Shown piece after piece: positions 12,095-25,221 of a stretch of 64,000 nucleotides of DNA (the stretch's first letter is position 1; each line of letters starts with the position of its first letter). The notes beneath the pieces are model-generated. The model saw only the letters and a program-made list of their open reading frames with translations. It made no database searches and was not told where the DNA came from. Where the stretch lies: assembly GCA_018340375.1 (NCBI GenBank), contig JAFFJZ010000081.1, forward strand, positions 186,001-250,000. The letters are read 5' to 3'. Position numbers and translations under genes: made by a program. This DNA comes from Gonatopus flavifemur. Its lineage: Eukaryota > Arthropoda > Insecta > Hymenoptera > Dryinidae.

Positions 12095-15000
12095 TTGAGA
12101 AATTTTAATTTAAAAACTGTTGATGGATTTTTTGTCATTGTTATTTGATATTTATAGAAGCTTTGCCACTTGTTTCAGAGTGGAATTATTTGATCGAGAT
12201 TGATGAAGAGAGAGAAGAAAAAATAGAATAGAATATGTTGGAATGTAATTATGTTCAAAGTCATTTATAAGAAGCTGGAATTATTTCTCATTTCTGGAAG
12301 AAAAGTGCGCTGAAAATCATACATTCATGGAAATGGAATGAGTTCTTGTACGTCAGCATATCTGTGAATACTCGCTATCATAAAAATTGCAGGAGGAGTT
12401 TGTCTAGTAGATGGAACTTCTATTTACTATTAGTATTACGGGCGACATTTGTTTTGTATTGTACTCAAGTTTCCGTCACTCGAACGTACGTAGTATTTTC
12501 TCAAGGGTTTCTTTCATGGTATTTTCGCGGAATGACAATCACGTGCGGGCATAGAGCGTATATTCAGGACGCATCGGAATCCGTCGGAGTACATCAGCAA
12601 TGCATGGTTCTCTTGTGAGTCGAGTGAAACGGGGCCTCGATCAGGGGAATAGAAGAGAGTGTGGTCAGCGTTGACGCTCCCCCTTGTGTCGTCGTTACAT
12701 GATGTAAGCTTCAATTGAGTATAGGGAAACTTCTTTACAGTGACACGGATGGAAAAATCACAGCAAGTAATGGGCCGTGTTTTATGAGTACTGTGTTACG
12801 TCTAGAATGTAAATCAGGTCCTGCCAACGGTTAAATTTTGAATTCGTTTCTTCTAATTAGGGATTTGAAGTGAATAATTTCACTCAATTGAATAGCTTTA
12901 TAAATTAACAAGTTTGTTTATTAATTTGAATTGTTCACTTTTCGTTGCTTGTTCAAAGTTGGTATAATTCACTAAATGTTTATAAAGTCTCGATTACAAT
13001 GTATTTCGATTTTATAATTTGAGTAACAAGTTCACGAAAAATGAAGTTTTAATTTCAAGATCCACAAAAACCAAGTCCAACTTCTGTTGAATCTGCATAG
13101 ACAAAGTCCCGAAACTTGGATATGAAATATTTTCTAAGCTCAGGTTTGAATTTGAAGAGGTTGCGTTCAGAATGATGCGCGCGAAATTCTCCTGTTTTAA
13201 TATCAATCATAATAATTAAAATTTGCATAATTGAACAATTTGTTCACACTGATCATAATTAATAATAATTCCACTGAATTTGGAAGTATGTAATCATTTC
13301 ATTATGACCGAATTTATTTATAAATTTGACTGTTAACAATCATATTCACAACGTATAAAAAAAAGGAATGATTATAATTTAAATAATTTCGAGCTCGAAA
13401 TCACACTAAGAGATCGCGCCACCAACTACTCTGGTGTAGATTCCATTTTTATCTCGTTCCACAGATGGGGCGAATGTTTCAACCGTTTGAGTCTATGGGT
13501 ATTGAATTACAGTTTTTTTCCGCGTGGGTGGTGGTGGATGGTAGTTAGGGATATCATTCGAATAATAGATTATTTCAATCGTGTTATTATGATTGCAGGC
13601 TTCCAGGAGTTCAAGAGAAGAGAGAGAAAAAAAGAAGATTTTGAAAATTTACGATCAAGTTACGACACTTTGTGTAAATCTCAAAAGCATGTTCGAATTG
13701 AAAGATTTTGATGCATTCTTCGATTACGGTCTGATTCACACGTACCGTTTTTACTGAGACTTTCTCAATTTTCTTTTTTTGTCACTCTATGCATTTTTAA
13801 CTCCAATAAAGTACAGAATATCCAAACATAAAATACTGAAATAAATTCTGAATCTGTGGATGATCATAATTGAAGTTTCAATAGAATGTACTGATGTTTC
13901 CACTGCTTTTGGCGTCGATCCAATACTCCTCGTCGCACGACAAACAGCTGATAATTAATTGTAATCTTGTAATTTAATTCTAACTCTTGAGCAAATATTT
14001 TCTCTCCCCTTTTGTACACGGTGATATGATATTATAATTTCAACGTAGTGAATGATAAAGATTATTGAATCCCTGAAGGGTCTTCAGAAAACACTGATGA
14101 TTTCCTACTATTTTCAATTCAGAATGAAATATGGAAAAAGAATTCTTTCACACGATAATTGTGAATAGATGTATAATCGCTTCAGTGTGGGCAACCTTGT
14201 GTAGATGTATGTGTGTAAATGTATAATCGACAACACCGTTTTCATATAATTATTGAAAGAATGAAACGAATAGATAAGGATTGCTATTTCAGTATAGTAC
14301 TCAGGTCGTCGTATACGAGGATAATTATAAATCACAACGAAAGGAAATCAATTGGAATATATGTCATTAAAGAGTGAGAATGAATCAAATTCCGATTCAA
14401 GGTCTTACACTTGATGATATCAATATCCTCGCATAACGGATGCTGTATATAATTGGATCAAGATCAAACTCCGTAGTCTATTCGATACATAATTCGATAG
14501 CATCAAAATTCTATCTTAATATGATGTTCGCCTCCAGACCATACATTATAATATATTCCAAATTTCCCAGACAATTCGAGAGGCGATTAAAATTCGAATT
14601 TTCTGTTCAATAACTAGGAATGATTAGTATTTCAATTAAGATGTGATGAGAGAAGAAAAGAGAATAACTTGAAACGAATATGTCTGTTTCAATAAAGACG
14701 ACAAATTGAAACCTGATGAAACAGAGTTGAACACACAAAAAATTGAAAATAAACAAATGAGCCAAGTATCAAGCTCGAAGGAACATGTGAAAAGCCTTCG
14801 CCAAAAAAACGTTGGATTGAGGAGAGAAAAAAGTGAAGGAATTCACTATTAGAGAAAAAACACCTATAGATTTTCAATGTGTCGTCTTTACTGACCAATA
14901 AGGGTTATCAATATAGGAATAAACTCTGAGAATAAATATCCAGTGAATGAATCTACAATCTAACGCCAATCAGAATGCAAGGCGTTCATCATATGAAGGA

Positions 15001-15839
15001 AACCTATTGAAAGAAAACTGTATCAAGAGACGTGGTGGCGTCTCGACGCCAAGAACATGAAAAAAAACAACAAAGGAACATGCAAGTGGAAAAGCAGAAG
15101 TCGCGTGCTACCGTGTATCTTTACTCCTTAACCGAGATTGAACCTCCTGAAGAAATTTTCAATGCACAATAACTCGTCACATTGAATGTCAAGACAAAAT
15201 CATTGCACTTTCAATATATAATTCGACTACACACTTTCGTTTGAGCACACTCCGAACATGATCAGCTCACGCGATCTTGAAATATAAGCGTTTTGAAATT
15301 TCATACGATCAAAACATCATCAATCAACATTCTGGTTCAGATTAATCGATTTCTTTTATCACGATAAATCTCATCACTATCTGAAGGTCTAGACACACGA
15401 GCTATGTAAACGTAGGAAGCGTATGCGCATGAACCATGTACAAGATCTACGTAGGCTTCCGTTTCTTACATTCACGTTTACGTATCTTGTATATTTAGGC
15501 CTTTGAGATGGGATTTCAATTTTCGCAATAGTATAGATGTATCTATCTTTTTTTTTTCCCAACATCCAATGGCGTTCATTTCAGAGTAGTATGGTCTATA
15601 CATTGTCAAAACATAAACAAATGATCTGTCAAAGAGGCGATGTATTGGGTTCTTATAATATGAAAAGAATAATTGAAAAATGAATGAATTACAGGTTACT
15701 ACAAGTTATTCAGAACAACAATCGAACACAAATAACTTGGAATTATACATACTTTTCTACATTACTTAGAGAAGTTCATGAATGAATGAATGAATAAATG
15801 ATGAAGAGGTTATTTGTAAAGAGGAACAGAAAGTTTGAG
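12095..15839. other. Long intergenic stretch, no supported gene
   Basis: AT-rich DNA without a convincing exon, RNA gene or TIR pair. A G/C-richer pocket at 12,400-12,720 has open frames on both strands but no recognisable protein or splice context. Open frames at 13,012-13,206 and 13,487-13,711 look like chance. Confidence 0.5.
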
Positions 15840-17830
15840 AAAGGTATAAATAAATCTATTTGCCACATTCAGGAAATTGGAATATACACAGGTAAGCTCT
15901 GTATGATGGATTATTCATGAAATGCATGATTCCTTTACAGGCAAAAGCGTAGCAGACATACCATAATCCCTGACGGACGGTTTGCTGCTGTTGGTTCCTC
16001 TCACTGGAACCAGAGACAAATAATAGGAAATCATACAAGGTTTAGTCGAGGAAGGTAATTCAAATTTATGAATTCTGAGGCATAAGTATATTGGACATAT
16101 CATAATTCCTTCACAGACAGTCCGCTACTGTCCCATCCTCCCACTACAGTCCACTGGTCCATACTATTTCCCACCCGTACAGCACAACCTCCGATTCTCC
16201 ACCCAGGACTTCGGTGGACTGGAGGTGGAGAATCAGTGGAGAAATGAGAGCCGTGGAAATAAGAGAGAAATAAGGGAAAGTCTCCGTTGAGGCAACGGAG
16301 AGGCGACGTGGATTTGTCCGCCCCCTTTATTTTCAATAAAATTTATGTAAGTGGATTCACTCATTGAAATTTGGTTGTGTCAATCGACAGATATGAATCT
16401 TATTGAAAATAAAGGGGGCGGACAAATCCACGTCACCCCTCCGTTGCCTCAACGGAGATTCTCCCTTATTTCTCCCTTATCTCCACGGCTCTCATTTCTC
16501 CACTGATTCTCCATCTCCATTCCACCGGAGTCCTGGGTGGAGAATCAGTGGTTGTGATGTACGGGCAACTAGAATCGTGAGCAAATGATGAAACAGATGA
16601 TGTTGAGCCTGCTCAGAGAGGAGTGAATGAATAAAACATTATCCTCCCCGCAAACCCTGATCGACAATGACTACACTTAAGCTCAACTAAAGCGACTAGA
16701 GATATTGCTTATTCTAAAATAACTGTTCCAAACCTCCTTCATCTTCCTTCGGAGAGAAAACCATAAAGATATGTCTAGTAAGAAAAAGTACGTTTAAAAT
16801 AATTTTATTATCCTTGTAGTTTTGATGAAGAGTATTATGTAATGGAACAGTCCATTGAATCCGACCAAATCTGATTAGGAACCAGACATCAACTACATTG
16901 ACTACAACAACAACAACATGGAGTAGGTTTGTTTGACGAAGGCTGTTATCGGATTCTTGAATATAAAAGGAATTGATAGTATTGTTAGCTAACATACAGA
17001 TCTATGGTATGTTTGCTTCATTTTGTTTTATCCTCATCCACCTGTGATGCTATTCAAAGAATCTGATAATAGTATCGGATTGATCTGTGATATATTCACT
17101 GCACTCTTGCCTTTACTTCACTCGACTATAAGGCCATTGAATGGAATTGATAGTGACAGCTATCATCTAGCTAAACAGCTAGTGTACAAATTCATGATTC
17201 GTCTGTTCCATTTCTGCTTTGTCTCCATCCACCTGTGATTCTACTCCGAGAAACTGATGAGTCCAGTATGTCGTCAAGATCTGTCGCATATCTGTTGTGC
17301 TTTTGCCTCTAGAGAGATCGTTTTTTCAATGAATAGTTTTGATTAAAAATATTTGATATACTCCAATGTAATTAAAGTGCTTGGAGACCAACGTCAACCT
17401 CCAACGTTCTTCAAACTTCTTACATCTCATTGCTGTTGTATCATGAGCTCCACATTCTAAAAACTTTTTATACTGCTTTGGGGTTTGTGGATGATTCCAC
17501 GTTACGAATATATTTGACATTTGATGGGTTCCACTTTCTGATTATAAGCGATGATTCAGTTTTTGATCCCTTACATAATCTCCAATCATTCATTTCATGT
17601 CATTCATTATCAATTGAATCCACTTCATAATCTATAGTTCATCCATTCAATACGAAATTGCCTATGAAATTACCTAAATGAAATGGAGGATAGTGATGGT
17701 AGCCGATGTACAGATCGAATGGTATGTTTGCTTCGTTTTTGTCTCACCCCATTGGCCTGATACTTCCTTGACCAAGAGTTGTTATCGGATTGCTTGAGCA
17801 GTATCACAAGTGTATGAAGAGACACGAGAA
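15840..17830. repeat. Degenerate dispersed satellite array
   Basis: A loosely conserved unit of about 110-200 bp recurs. It combines AGATCTATGGTATGTTTGCT, CCATCCACCTGTGATTCTA, AGAATCTGATAA and GATCTGTGATATAT with a GCACTTTTGCC-like end. Clear copies start near 16,995, 17,190 and 17,705, with fainter ones at 15,900 and 16,900. The same unit occurs in opposite orientation at 21,780-22,890. No coding role is seen. Confidence 0.6.
16174..16565. mobile_element. CCC-type TIR element, 392 bp, CA target duplication
   Basis: The ends are CCCGTACAGCACAACC and its inverted partner (right end reads CCCGTACATCACAACC), flanked by CA on both sides (16,172-16,173; 16,566-16,567). Long arms are rich in GATTCTCCAC and CAACGGAG motifs. 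Mirror-image open frames in the two arms (both beginning MKIKGADKSTSP) are a by-product of the palindrome, not genes. The element interrupts the satellite array. Confidence 0.85.
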
Positions 17831-18580
17831 AGAAGTAAATTTACCTGTGATGTGCCTACCAAAATTTGCCCCCCTCATTCTCTTCTGATTATATGAAACC
17901 TTCTACCCATAAGCAAGATAAGGGTTCGAATTCATTCGGGAGATACTGTCAATGAATTTGATACAAAAATTATCAAAACATATCCAGAACATAGGTCTTA
18001 AAAACATTGAAATTACTTCCAATAATAAACAATGAATTCGAAGGCTTCTCTCGTTACATGAGATATCACTGCTATCCATTTATTCATCAGATTCACTAAA
18101 GTTAATACAGTTAAGCTATACTTGGATAATTCAGACATGGAAGGTCTAATAGAGAACTCGCAAGGTCAAAATATCAACAATTTCTCCCAATGGTTTTCTC
18201 GGAAGAAAGTGATAACATGTAATTCGAGAAAACACTTGAGAGAGTGGGATAGAGACGAAATATTGGGAACATAGAACAACTCCTCTGCATATATCCGAAG
18301 CGAAAATGAAAGCGCGCGTACATGCGAGGAAGGATAAACAAATTCACCTAAGATTCTCTATCATTAGACCTCCTGTTGTCATTATTTTTGAACTCATTGA
18401 ACTTTTTGTCAAATAATCATCATAACATATCGTTATGCGAAGAATTTGCTTACATCCTTCTGTTCATATAAAGATTAGGTCACTTGCAACATTTCGATGT
18501 GCGAAGAATTTGCTGAAACTGCATCGAGCTGAGTCCAAGGTGGCCCGCACACCTTCCATCCGTCCCCTTCCTAATTCATT
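17831..18580. other. Intergenic, no supported gene
   Basis: AT-rich. One isolated B-box-like GGGTTCGAATTC at 17,928 has no A-box at a suitable distance, so it is not called as a tRNA. Confidence 0.45.
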
Positions 18581-20324
18581 CCCATGCAGAAAATGCCGAC
18601 TTCCAACCAACCATAACAATCGAATCAGTACTGGTACAACACTGATTCCCAGGGTTGGTTGCCAACGTTGTAACGTGGTTGAAGTAACAACCAGTACAAT
18701 GTTGTTGTAACGCCGATAGTCAATGCTGATTTGCCAACGTTGATTTAAAACTCGTTCAACGTTGTTCATTATGTGTGGTTTAATACGGCAAAATTTTGAA
18801 GAAATTATTATTCATGTTCTCGAATTGACTTCTTCACATGTTTTCGGATTATTCATTCGTTTCAAGAAACGATTCAAACTTCAGCAACATACGAACAGAT
18901 GTGTTATATTTTAGTTGTGTCGAGCTGCAAGTGAATAATTCAAGTTTTTTGCAATTCATTTTGAACATTTTCTTGACATATTTTTGATCAAATGAGTTCT
19001 TCATGACTCATATTTATTACAAAATTAATATGATCTCTGAGTTTTTGCCTAGAAGTACTGATGTAAGTATTTGAAGAAAATTCATTTCCACTGCATCAAC
19101 AAATTACGATTTTTTGATATGTTACAACAGCTATGACTGATTTACTAATTCATTTTGCACTTACTAACAGATTCTTTGATTGACCACACATTTCACAAAA
19201 ATAATTCATCCATTTTTTGATCACATAAATTTAACCTCACATCTGTCAACCGAACTGCAATTTTCACACAGGCTCAAAGATTATTATATTGAACCGACAG
19301 ATGATTGAATCGGATAAACACGTCACTCTAATTGATCTTTTCCAATGCATCGCGTAGGTACCGGTTTGACGGTGCAGAAAAATTGTTACTGATACTGAAT
19401 TTGAATAATTTGCAAGTCTAGTCTAGTCGGTGTAAGAACTCCGGTAACAGTTTCAACGAAAATATCTTCGTATAATATGTTATTGCTGTTATTTGAAAAT
19501 TTGTAACTCATCAGAATGATAAGAGAAACATTCTTAATAGTATAGTCGGAGAAGAATATTAAAAATTCATCAATAACAACGTGTTCAAAAATATTCCCGT
19601 TAGATCTGTTACCGGACTCCTCACACCGACTATACAATATTACTTCAATTTATGATGTCAGAATTCATAACTGGCGTACAGCTGTACTGGTCAAAGCGTC
19701 ATTCTCTCATTAGGGTTAGGATTTCTTGTGTCAGGTTCGATTCCGCGTGTAGGGCTATGAGATTTTCGCTATTGACCCCCACAGTTTGAACGCTTGTTAT
19801 CATTGAATATCTTCATTAAGATAATTTCCACCAGGGGGTTCGATTGCTGTGGAACGCGGTTCTAGCAACTGACATTGGAACATGTTCCCATACATCTATT
19901 ACACATACAGTACGAGATCGACATGGATTCCAATGATTTTTTTGTGAATTATTTGAAATATATTCTTGGCGCTTATTTTAGATGCCAATGTTCTTCAAGT
20001 TAGATGCGCGCACTCAATCTCAGAATATGGTTTTTCCGGTGTGGACATTAGCTGAAAATATGAAATTACTTTCATGAGCTATGCACAAAGGCTTAAATGG
20101 ATTACCATCACCGGTTGAAAATCAATTGTCAATGTTGGTATCCAATGAAAAACCAGTACTGATTCAGGGTTGATACTAACGTTGACCTAGTATTGGTGAA
20201 CAACGCCGTACCAGTGTTGATCAGCGTTATCATTCCGGGTTCATTCCAACGTCGTTTGCCAACAGTTGGCAGTTGGCAAATAACGTTATTCCAGTACTGG
20301 GTCGTTCGTCAATTTCTGCATGGG
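18581..20324. mobile_element. Long CCC-type TIR element with tRNA-like module, 1,744 bp
   Basis: TIR CCCATGCAGAAA at the left pairs with CCCATGCAGAAATTGACGAA from the right, between TT duplications (18,579-18,580; 20,325-20,326). The first and last 200-250 bp are filled with variants of CAGTACTGG, CAACGTTG and TTGCCAAC, short palindromes or half-palindromes, arranged irregularly in both orientations. The interior is AT-rich with no transposase, and holds a tRNA-like sequence at about 19,670-19,756. The ends resemble those of the element at 23,621-24,532 (CCCACGTAGAAATTGACGGA). Confidence 0.75.
19670..19756 (+). ncRNA. tRNA-like module (A and B boxes)
   Basis: The A-box-like ACAGCTGTACTGGTCAAAGC (19,676-19,696) resembles a tRNA D-arm. 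The B-box-like AGGTTCGATTCC follows at about 19,733. Spacing fits a class I or slightly extended tRNA. Stem pairing of the acceptor and anticodon arms is poor, so this is a tRNA-derived relic or internal Pol III promoter rather than a functional tRNA gene. It lies about 65% along the surrounding TIR element. Confidence 0.45.
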
Positions 20325-20665
20325 TTACTTCTCTCTGACACACATTCATTGATTATGGAGCATGGTAACTAGAGCAAATTCAAAATCGGCAAAAATCCAA
20401 CCGCGTGATTCCCCACTCCCAACGGCGAAAAGAAAACATTCCCTCTTTTAAATAAGAGCGATCCTGATGGAAAGCCAGAGTATACTTTCGGGAGTAATAC
20501 GGAGTTCACGCCTCGCACAAGCTTTTTCACAAAAACTCGGCTTACTAATTTGACCTTCGATTATTTTTCGCGTTCCGTACCGAGTGTGAATTACGCGCGA
20601 GTTCAACGTGCCATAGATTTGGACGGTTTACCCTTCCGACCGAAGTCTCGTTTGGTTGCTCTCAT

Positions 20666-20785
20666 CCCGCGTGGAACAATTCTCAAAATTATATATAATT
20701 TTCATATAATTATATAGAATTTTTATATAAACTATATTGAATTATATACAAATTATATTGAATTTTAAAAAATTTTCCACATGGG
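20666..20785. mobile_element. CCC-type MITE, 120 bp, AT target duplication
   Basis: The ends are CCCGCGTGGAA and TTCCACATGGG, flanked by AT on both sides (20,664-20,665; 20,786-20,787). The interior is made of AATTATATATAATT-like palindromes. Confidence 0.8.
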
Positions 20786-20787
20786 AT

Positions 20788-21780
20788 CTTATAATTTCTT
20801 AGCACTCGAAATTCTTATTTCGAGTTAGAATTAGTAGAGTCAGTGCGCGCTCTTGGTCCAGGGATTCCTCCTAACATCCTTCCCTCATCTTGGATCAAAC
20901 ATTTCCGAGAACCAACAACATCCTGCGAGCTGACCTGGAATCAGCTCATGCAGCATTAGCCGCATAATAGTGAGTAACTACCGAATTCAATATACATTTT
21001 GAACACACATACAGATACACATACTTTCTCCCATCAGAAACTATCTCGATGTCACTGTTAAAAATCTTGTAATTAAAAAGTCATTGTATCTGTAATTCCA
21101 TTCTATTCGAATCGTTCCATTGTGATATCTTTCATTTTTTCTTCTCTCTCTTCCTCTTTCCAAGAGAAATAAATATCAATGCGAATAACACTCGCAGTAA
21201 AAACTAAAGGTCAACCCATTAGTTTATTTCTCTTCCCTCCTTCATCATTAAAACGCAATCGTTGAACATATCTACGGGTGCCGCCTTGGAATTTGGAGTT
21301 CCTCGGCAAGCTTAGAACGTGAGCAGACCCACACATTCGATTCGGTCTAGCCGCTCGGGCCGTTTCGAACAATAAATAATTTGTGACGAAGTGATATGAA
21401 CTGCACTTGCCATTTGTCACTTCGTAACACCATAGAACTGTACGTCGTCTACCACCATTATCAATTTCATAACAGGCGGTCTTGTGGAAAATTTGTATTG
21501 AATGGATGATTTACAGATTACAAAGTGGATTCTATTGATGATGAATGGCATGGAATGGATGATTGAAGATTATGCAACGAATCAATAACTGAATCATCAC
21601 TTATAATCATAAGTATTATAAATGGAATTTATCAAAAAACCCCAATGCAATATAAAAAGTTTTTAGAAAGTGAAGTTCATGACGAAACCTCAAAGAGATG
21701 TTAATAGTTCGACCAACGGTAGAAATTGAAGTTGGTCTCCAGTTACTTTAGTTACATCAAAGTATATCAAAGTGATTTTT
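20788..21780. other. Intergenic with a G/C-richer patch
   Basis: The 20,830-20,960 and 21,220-21,430 patches are less AT-rich than their surroundings and could contain conserved non-coding sequence or an exon, but no protein family or splice pair is recognised. Downstream sequence (21,480-21,780) grades into the satellite family. Confidence 0.35.
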
Positions 21781-22890
21781 TCAAAGGCGAAAACGCAGTA
21801 GATATGCCACGGATTCTTACAACCTGCTGGGCTCATCAGTTCCTCGGGATAGAATCATAGGTGGCTGGAGACGAAGCAGAAATGGAGCAGGCGTATCACA
21901 AATTTGTATGCTAGCTATCGTCACTATCAATCTCATTCGGTGACCTCATACTCGAACGAGGAAGAGGCAAAAGCGCCTGTACAGATCTATCCGATGCTGG
22001 TATCAGATTCTTTGCTTAGTGTTTTAGGGGGATAAGAAAGAAACGAAATGAAGGGAATATACCATAGATCTGTGAGTTTGCTACCACCACTATCAATTCG
22101 CATTACAGATTACAAAGTGGGTTCAATTGATAAACCCATATAACAGGAAAAGCTTCTGAAATGCATTTTTCAATCAGAAAAGTATTTTGAATCCTTTTTC
22201 GACCGACAGAAATGTTTTTTGAATGCATGTGGTACATTCCAAATGTATTTGTAATACATCAAATATGAATTTTGTATATATTTTAAATACTTCTGTTTGA
22301 ATGTATTTGAAAAGTGTTTTCTGTTTTATGGGAAGAATCCCCCGATTCTTTGAGTAGAATTACAGGTGGATGCAGGAAAAACAGGCGGATGCAGATATAT
22401 CATACATCTGTATATCATGTACCAGCAGGATCAATATCAATAGGTAGCGTCGTAAGAAAATGAAAAGACAGGAGCGTAGTGGATATTCAACAAGTCACTG
22501 CATCAGTTATACTACTATCAGATTCTCCCAATAGAATCACTGGTGGAAGAAGAAAGAGCAAGAAGGATACAGGTGTGCCATACATCTATATATTATATAC
22601 CAGCATGATCGATCATCAATCAATCATTATGTACCGTCAAAGGAAAATAAAGAAAAGGCGGGAGCGCAGAGGATATACAACAGGTTCTTGCGTCGAGTAT
22701 ACTACTATGAGATTCTTTCAATAAAATCACTGGTAGATGAAGAAAAAGCAAGAAGGACGCAGATGTACTATACATCTGTACGCCACTTACCATCATGATC
22801 ATTAGGTAGCGTTGGAAGAAAATGAAGAGAAGACAAAAGCGCTGTGGATATAACACAAATTTCTGCATTAGATGCACTTGACTGACTGAT
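21781..22890. repeat. Satellite array, opposite orientation to that at 16-17.8 kb
   Basis: Tandem units are clearest at 22,459, 22,651 and 22,828, each beginning with a GAAAAGRCRRRAGCG-like phrase and running through TACTACTATCAGATTCT, AATCACTGGTGGA and ATACATCTRTA. Periods are 192 and 177 bp. Older copies lie at 21,790-22,050. The same unit occurs inverted at 15,840-17,830. Confidence 0.65.
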
Positions 22891-23620
22891 TGACGAATGA
22901 TTACGCAGACTGCTTAGGATCAACTCAACGAAAATTGAGCAGATACAAAAGTATTCTGATTATAGAAATTGTGGTAGAATAACTGCAGGTCAACCTGACT
23001 GATATGACTGGAGATAAAATTCATTCTCAATGTCTTCTTCCAAAGTTTCATCTCTCCAGATGGTCCATTCGAGCTGGATTACATTTCTATTCTTACAAAC
23101 TCTTATTTTTATCTTTCATTATTTTTGTTTTCAAATGATTCAATTCTTGAATATCATGAATATTGAATATCTTTATTTTCATATATTTTGATATTCGCAG
23201 ATCATTATTCTTAGATATGTGTCAAAAATGAAAATAATTTTATTCAGTCGCCCATTTTCCTCCTAATTTCAACATATATTTGATGATAAGGATTTGTAAG
23301 AGTGAATATGTGAGTTATATATATAACATAAGGGTGAATGTCTGGCCAGACCATAGAAAAGACATAACTCACATTCTCCGCACGCATACACACAATCGGT
23401 GGCCAGCTCGGAGAAGTAACGTAAAAATGAGATGATTGACGTTGATGAAGACTTCGAATTTGAATCCAAATTTGATCTTGCCTTGACTGGCTTGATTATG
23501 TGAGATAAGACTATCGGGGAATGGATTTTCTACAAAGTATTTTGTATCTTCATCACGATTTTGTAACTTTGGAGCTTCATAACTTGAGAAGTACTTCACC
23601 AAAGAAAATATAATAATATT
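22891..23620. other. Intergenic, no supported gene
   Basis: AT-rich; open frames here are short and unsupported. No TIR or RNA gene is seen. Confidence 0.4.
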
Positions 23621-24532
23621 CCCACGTAGAAATTGACGGATGGTCCAGTACCGGCTCAATACAGACTGCCAGTGTGCAACCGTTGGCGGCCGGTATCGGT
23701 CGGACCACGGAATGATAACGCCAAATAACTCTGATCCGGTACCGTTTACCAACATCAATTCAGTACTGGAAATCAGTGTAGTTCCGACATTGAGAACTAA
23801 TACTACCAGTATTGATCGGTATTCAAGTATCAACGACTGTTACTCAACCGTTATTTGCGCTGTTGTAACTGGAAGGTTTTGAATGCATTATCAAAATTTC
23901 TGCACTAGGGGGAATTTAGAGTGAAATTTACTATTGAATCATAGGATGACCGCCAACGGTTGCAAAATAGCAGCCTGTATCAAGCCGGTATTGGACCATT
24001 TGTCAATTTCCACGTGCACTGAAAAAAAGGCTGGTAACAGTTATCAAATGATATTTTTGAATATGACCAATCAAATATTCGATAACATTAATCGAATATT
24101 CAATAATGTTCATAAATTATGTTTATAATTATCGAATATTCGATAGATATTATTGATATTCAATTAATGGTATCGAATATTTGATTGGTCATATTCAAGA
24201 ATATCATTTGATAACTGTGACCTGCCTTTTTCTCAGTGTGGCCAATCAAGTCTTCTCTCAAAGTATACAAGATATTTATTCACATTGGTTCGGTGCCGAA
24301 TCAACGTTGAAGGCCAACGCTTGCGTATTAAAATTGTGCCGTTGTTAATCCAACATTGGTGGAAAAGTGGTCAATAACGGTTAGTTCAAATATCGAACCC
24401 GTACCGATACGAACTTAAAATAAAGTCGGTTAAGTACCGATCCGCAATCGGCAGACAACCGTTGGGGGCCCATACCTTTGCAGTACCGATCCGTTCGTCA
24501 CCATCGGCTCAGTACCGGAATTTCTACGTGGG
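23621..24532. mobile_element. CCC-type TIR element with nested MITE, TT target duplication
   Basis: The ends CCCACGTAGAAATT are inverted at the two sides and flanked by TT (23,619-23,620; 24,533-24,534). Subterminal arrays contain CAGTACCGG, CAGTACTGG, CAACCGTTG and CGGTATCGG, a sister set to those of the 18,581-20,324 element. A CACTG-type palindrome (24,017-24,238) is inserted. Net length without it is about 690 bp. A weak A-box-like GTGGAAAAGTGGTCAATAAC (about 24,357) is followed closely by AGTTCAAATATC, possibly a shrunken tRNA-like module; I do not call it. Confidence 0.8.
24017..24238. mobile_element. CACTG-type MITE nested in the CCC element, 222 bp
   Basis: The ends are CACTGAAAAAAAGGC and GCCTTTTTCTCAGTG, flanked by TG on both sides (24,015-24,016; 24,239-24,240). 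It forms a near-complete hairpin with ATCAAATGATATT, GACCAATCAAATATTCGATA and matching complements. No coding capacity. Confidence 0.85.
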
Positions 24533-24534
24533 TT

Positions 24535-24790
24535 GTTTTGGAAAGCTCTCAATGCCAGTTACAAGAATATGCGATGAAAAATCCGATAATGGTCCGATTA
24601 AGATATCTCTGTTATTTTTGAGTTGAGAAAAAAATACTTCAGACATATTGTATATGGTGTTTAGGAGGCTATAGGATGATACCATTGGTATGACGTGCAG
24701 GTGACCTCCATTTTTTTCAATCGGACCATCATTGTATTTTTCATCGCATATTCTTGTAATTGGCCTTGAGAGCTTTCCAAAACAATATTA
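24535..24790. repeat. Inverted repeat, about 70-bp arms
   Basis: TTTTGGAAAGCTCTCAATGC and AGAATATGCGATGAAAAAT near 24,536-24,580 recur inverted at about 24,735-24,786. This is a MITE-like hairpin; the boundaries are unresolved because it abuts the CCC element. Confidence 0.6.
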
Positions 24791-24796
24791 TTATAC

Positions 24797-25150
24797 AGGG
24801 TGTTTCAGAATTCATCATTCGGACTTCTGTGGTGTATTCTGTAGCCAAAATGCAATAATTTTCCGTTTGAAAAAATTTTTTGGAGGCTTAGTTTTTGAGC
24901 TACGATGCATTTTTAGATTGTTTTCTACATTCTTTAACTCAACACCAGTCTCTAGGTTGGAAAATGCTGGATCTCTGGAAAAAAAATTCAATTATCCTAT
25001 CATTCTTTGTTTCGGAGCCACAGCGATTTGAAATTTTCTGGCTTTCAGTCAATCAGAATTCAGTAACTCTGAATTACTATAGCTTCGAAACGAAGAATGA
25101 TAGGATAACTGATTTTTTTTTCCCAGAGATTCCAACTCAGAGACTGGTGT
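24797..25150. repeat. CAGGGTGTTTC-ended sequence with internal hairpin
   Basis: It starts TACAGGGTGTTTCAGAATTC, a form common at Tc1/mariner-like ends. An inner inverted repeat pairs CACCAGTCTCTAGGTTGG (about 24,944) with CAACTCAGAGACTGGTG (about 25,135), and ATCCTATCATTCTTTGTTTC with its complement. No transposase and no clear right terminus. Confidence 0.4.
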
Positions 25151-25221
25151 GATATATTTTAGTGATATCGTCACTATCTTCTAAGATTTTTTTGGAGATA
25201 TTGATACTGTGTTGGCACATA

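Noticed and set aside
16100..16588. Mirror-image open frames MKIKGADKSTSP... on both strands as a gene pair
   Set aside because: They are the two arms of one palindromic element read outward; no conserved protein features.
17925..17945. B-box-like GGGTTCGAATTC as a sixth tRNA-like module
   Set aside because: No A-box-like sequence 40-65 bp upstream and no surrounding TIR element.
18435..18769. Open frames on both strands near 18.4-18.8 kb as a gene
   Set aside because: They span the left end of the 18,581 TIR element and reflect its repeats.
23369..23833. 154-codon minus-strand open frame
   Set aside because: Crosses the left terminus of a TIR element and its CAGTACCGG array; no recognisable protein.
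24355..24405. Possible tRNA-like module in the 23,621-24,532 element
   Set aside because: The A- and B-like motifs are only about 24 bp apart and the B-box lacks the final C; too weak.
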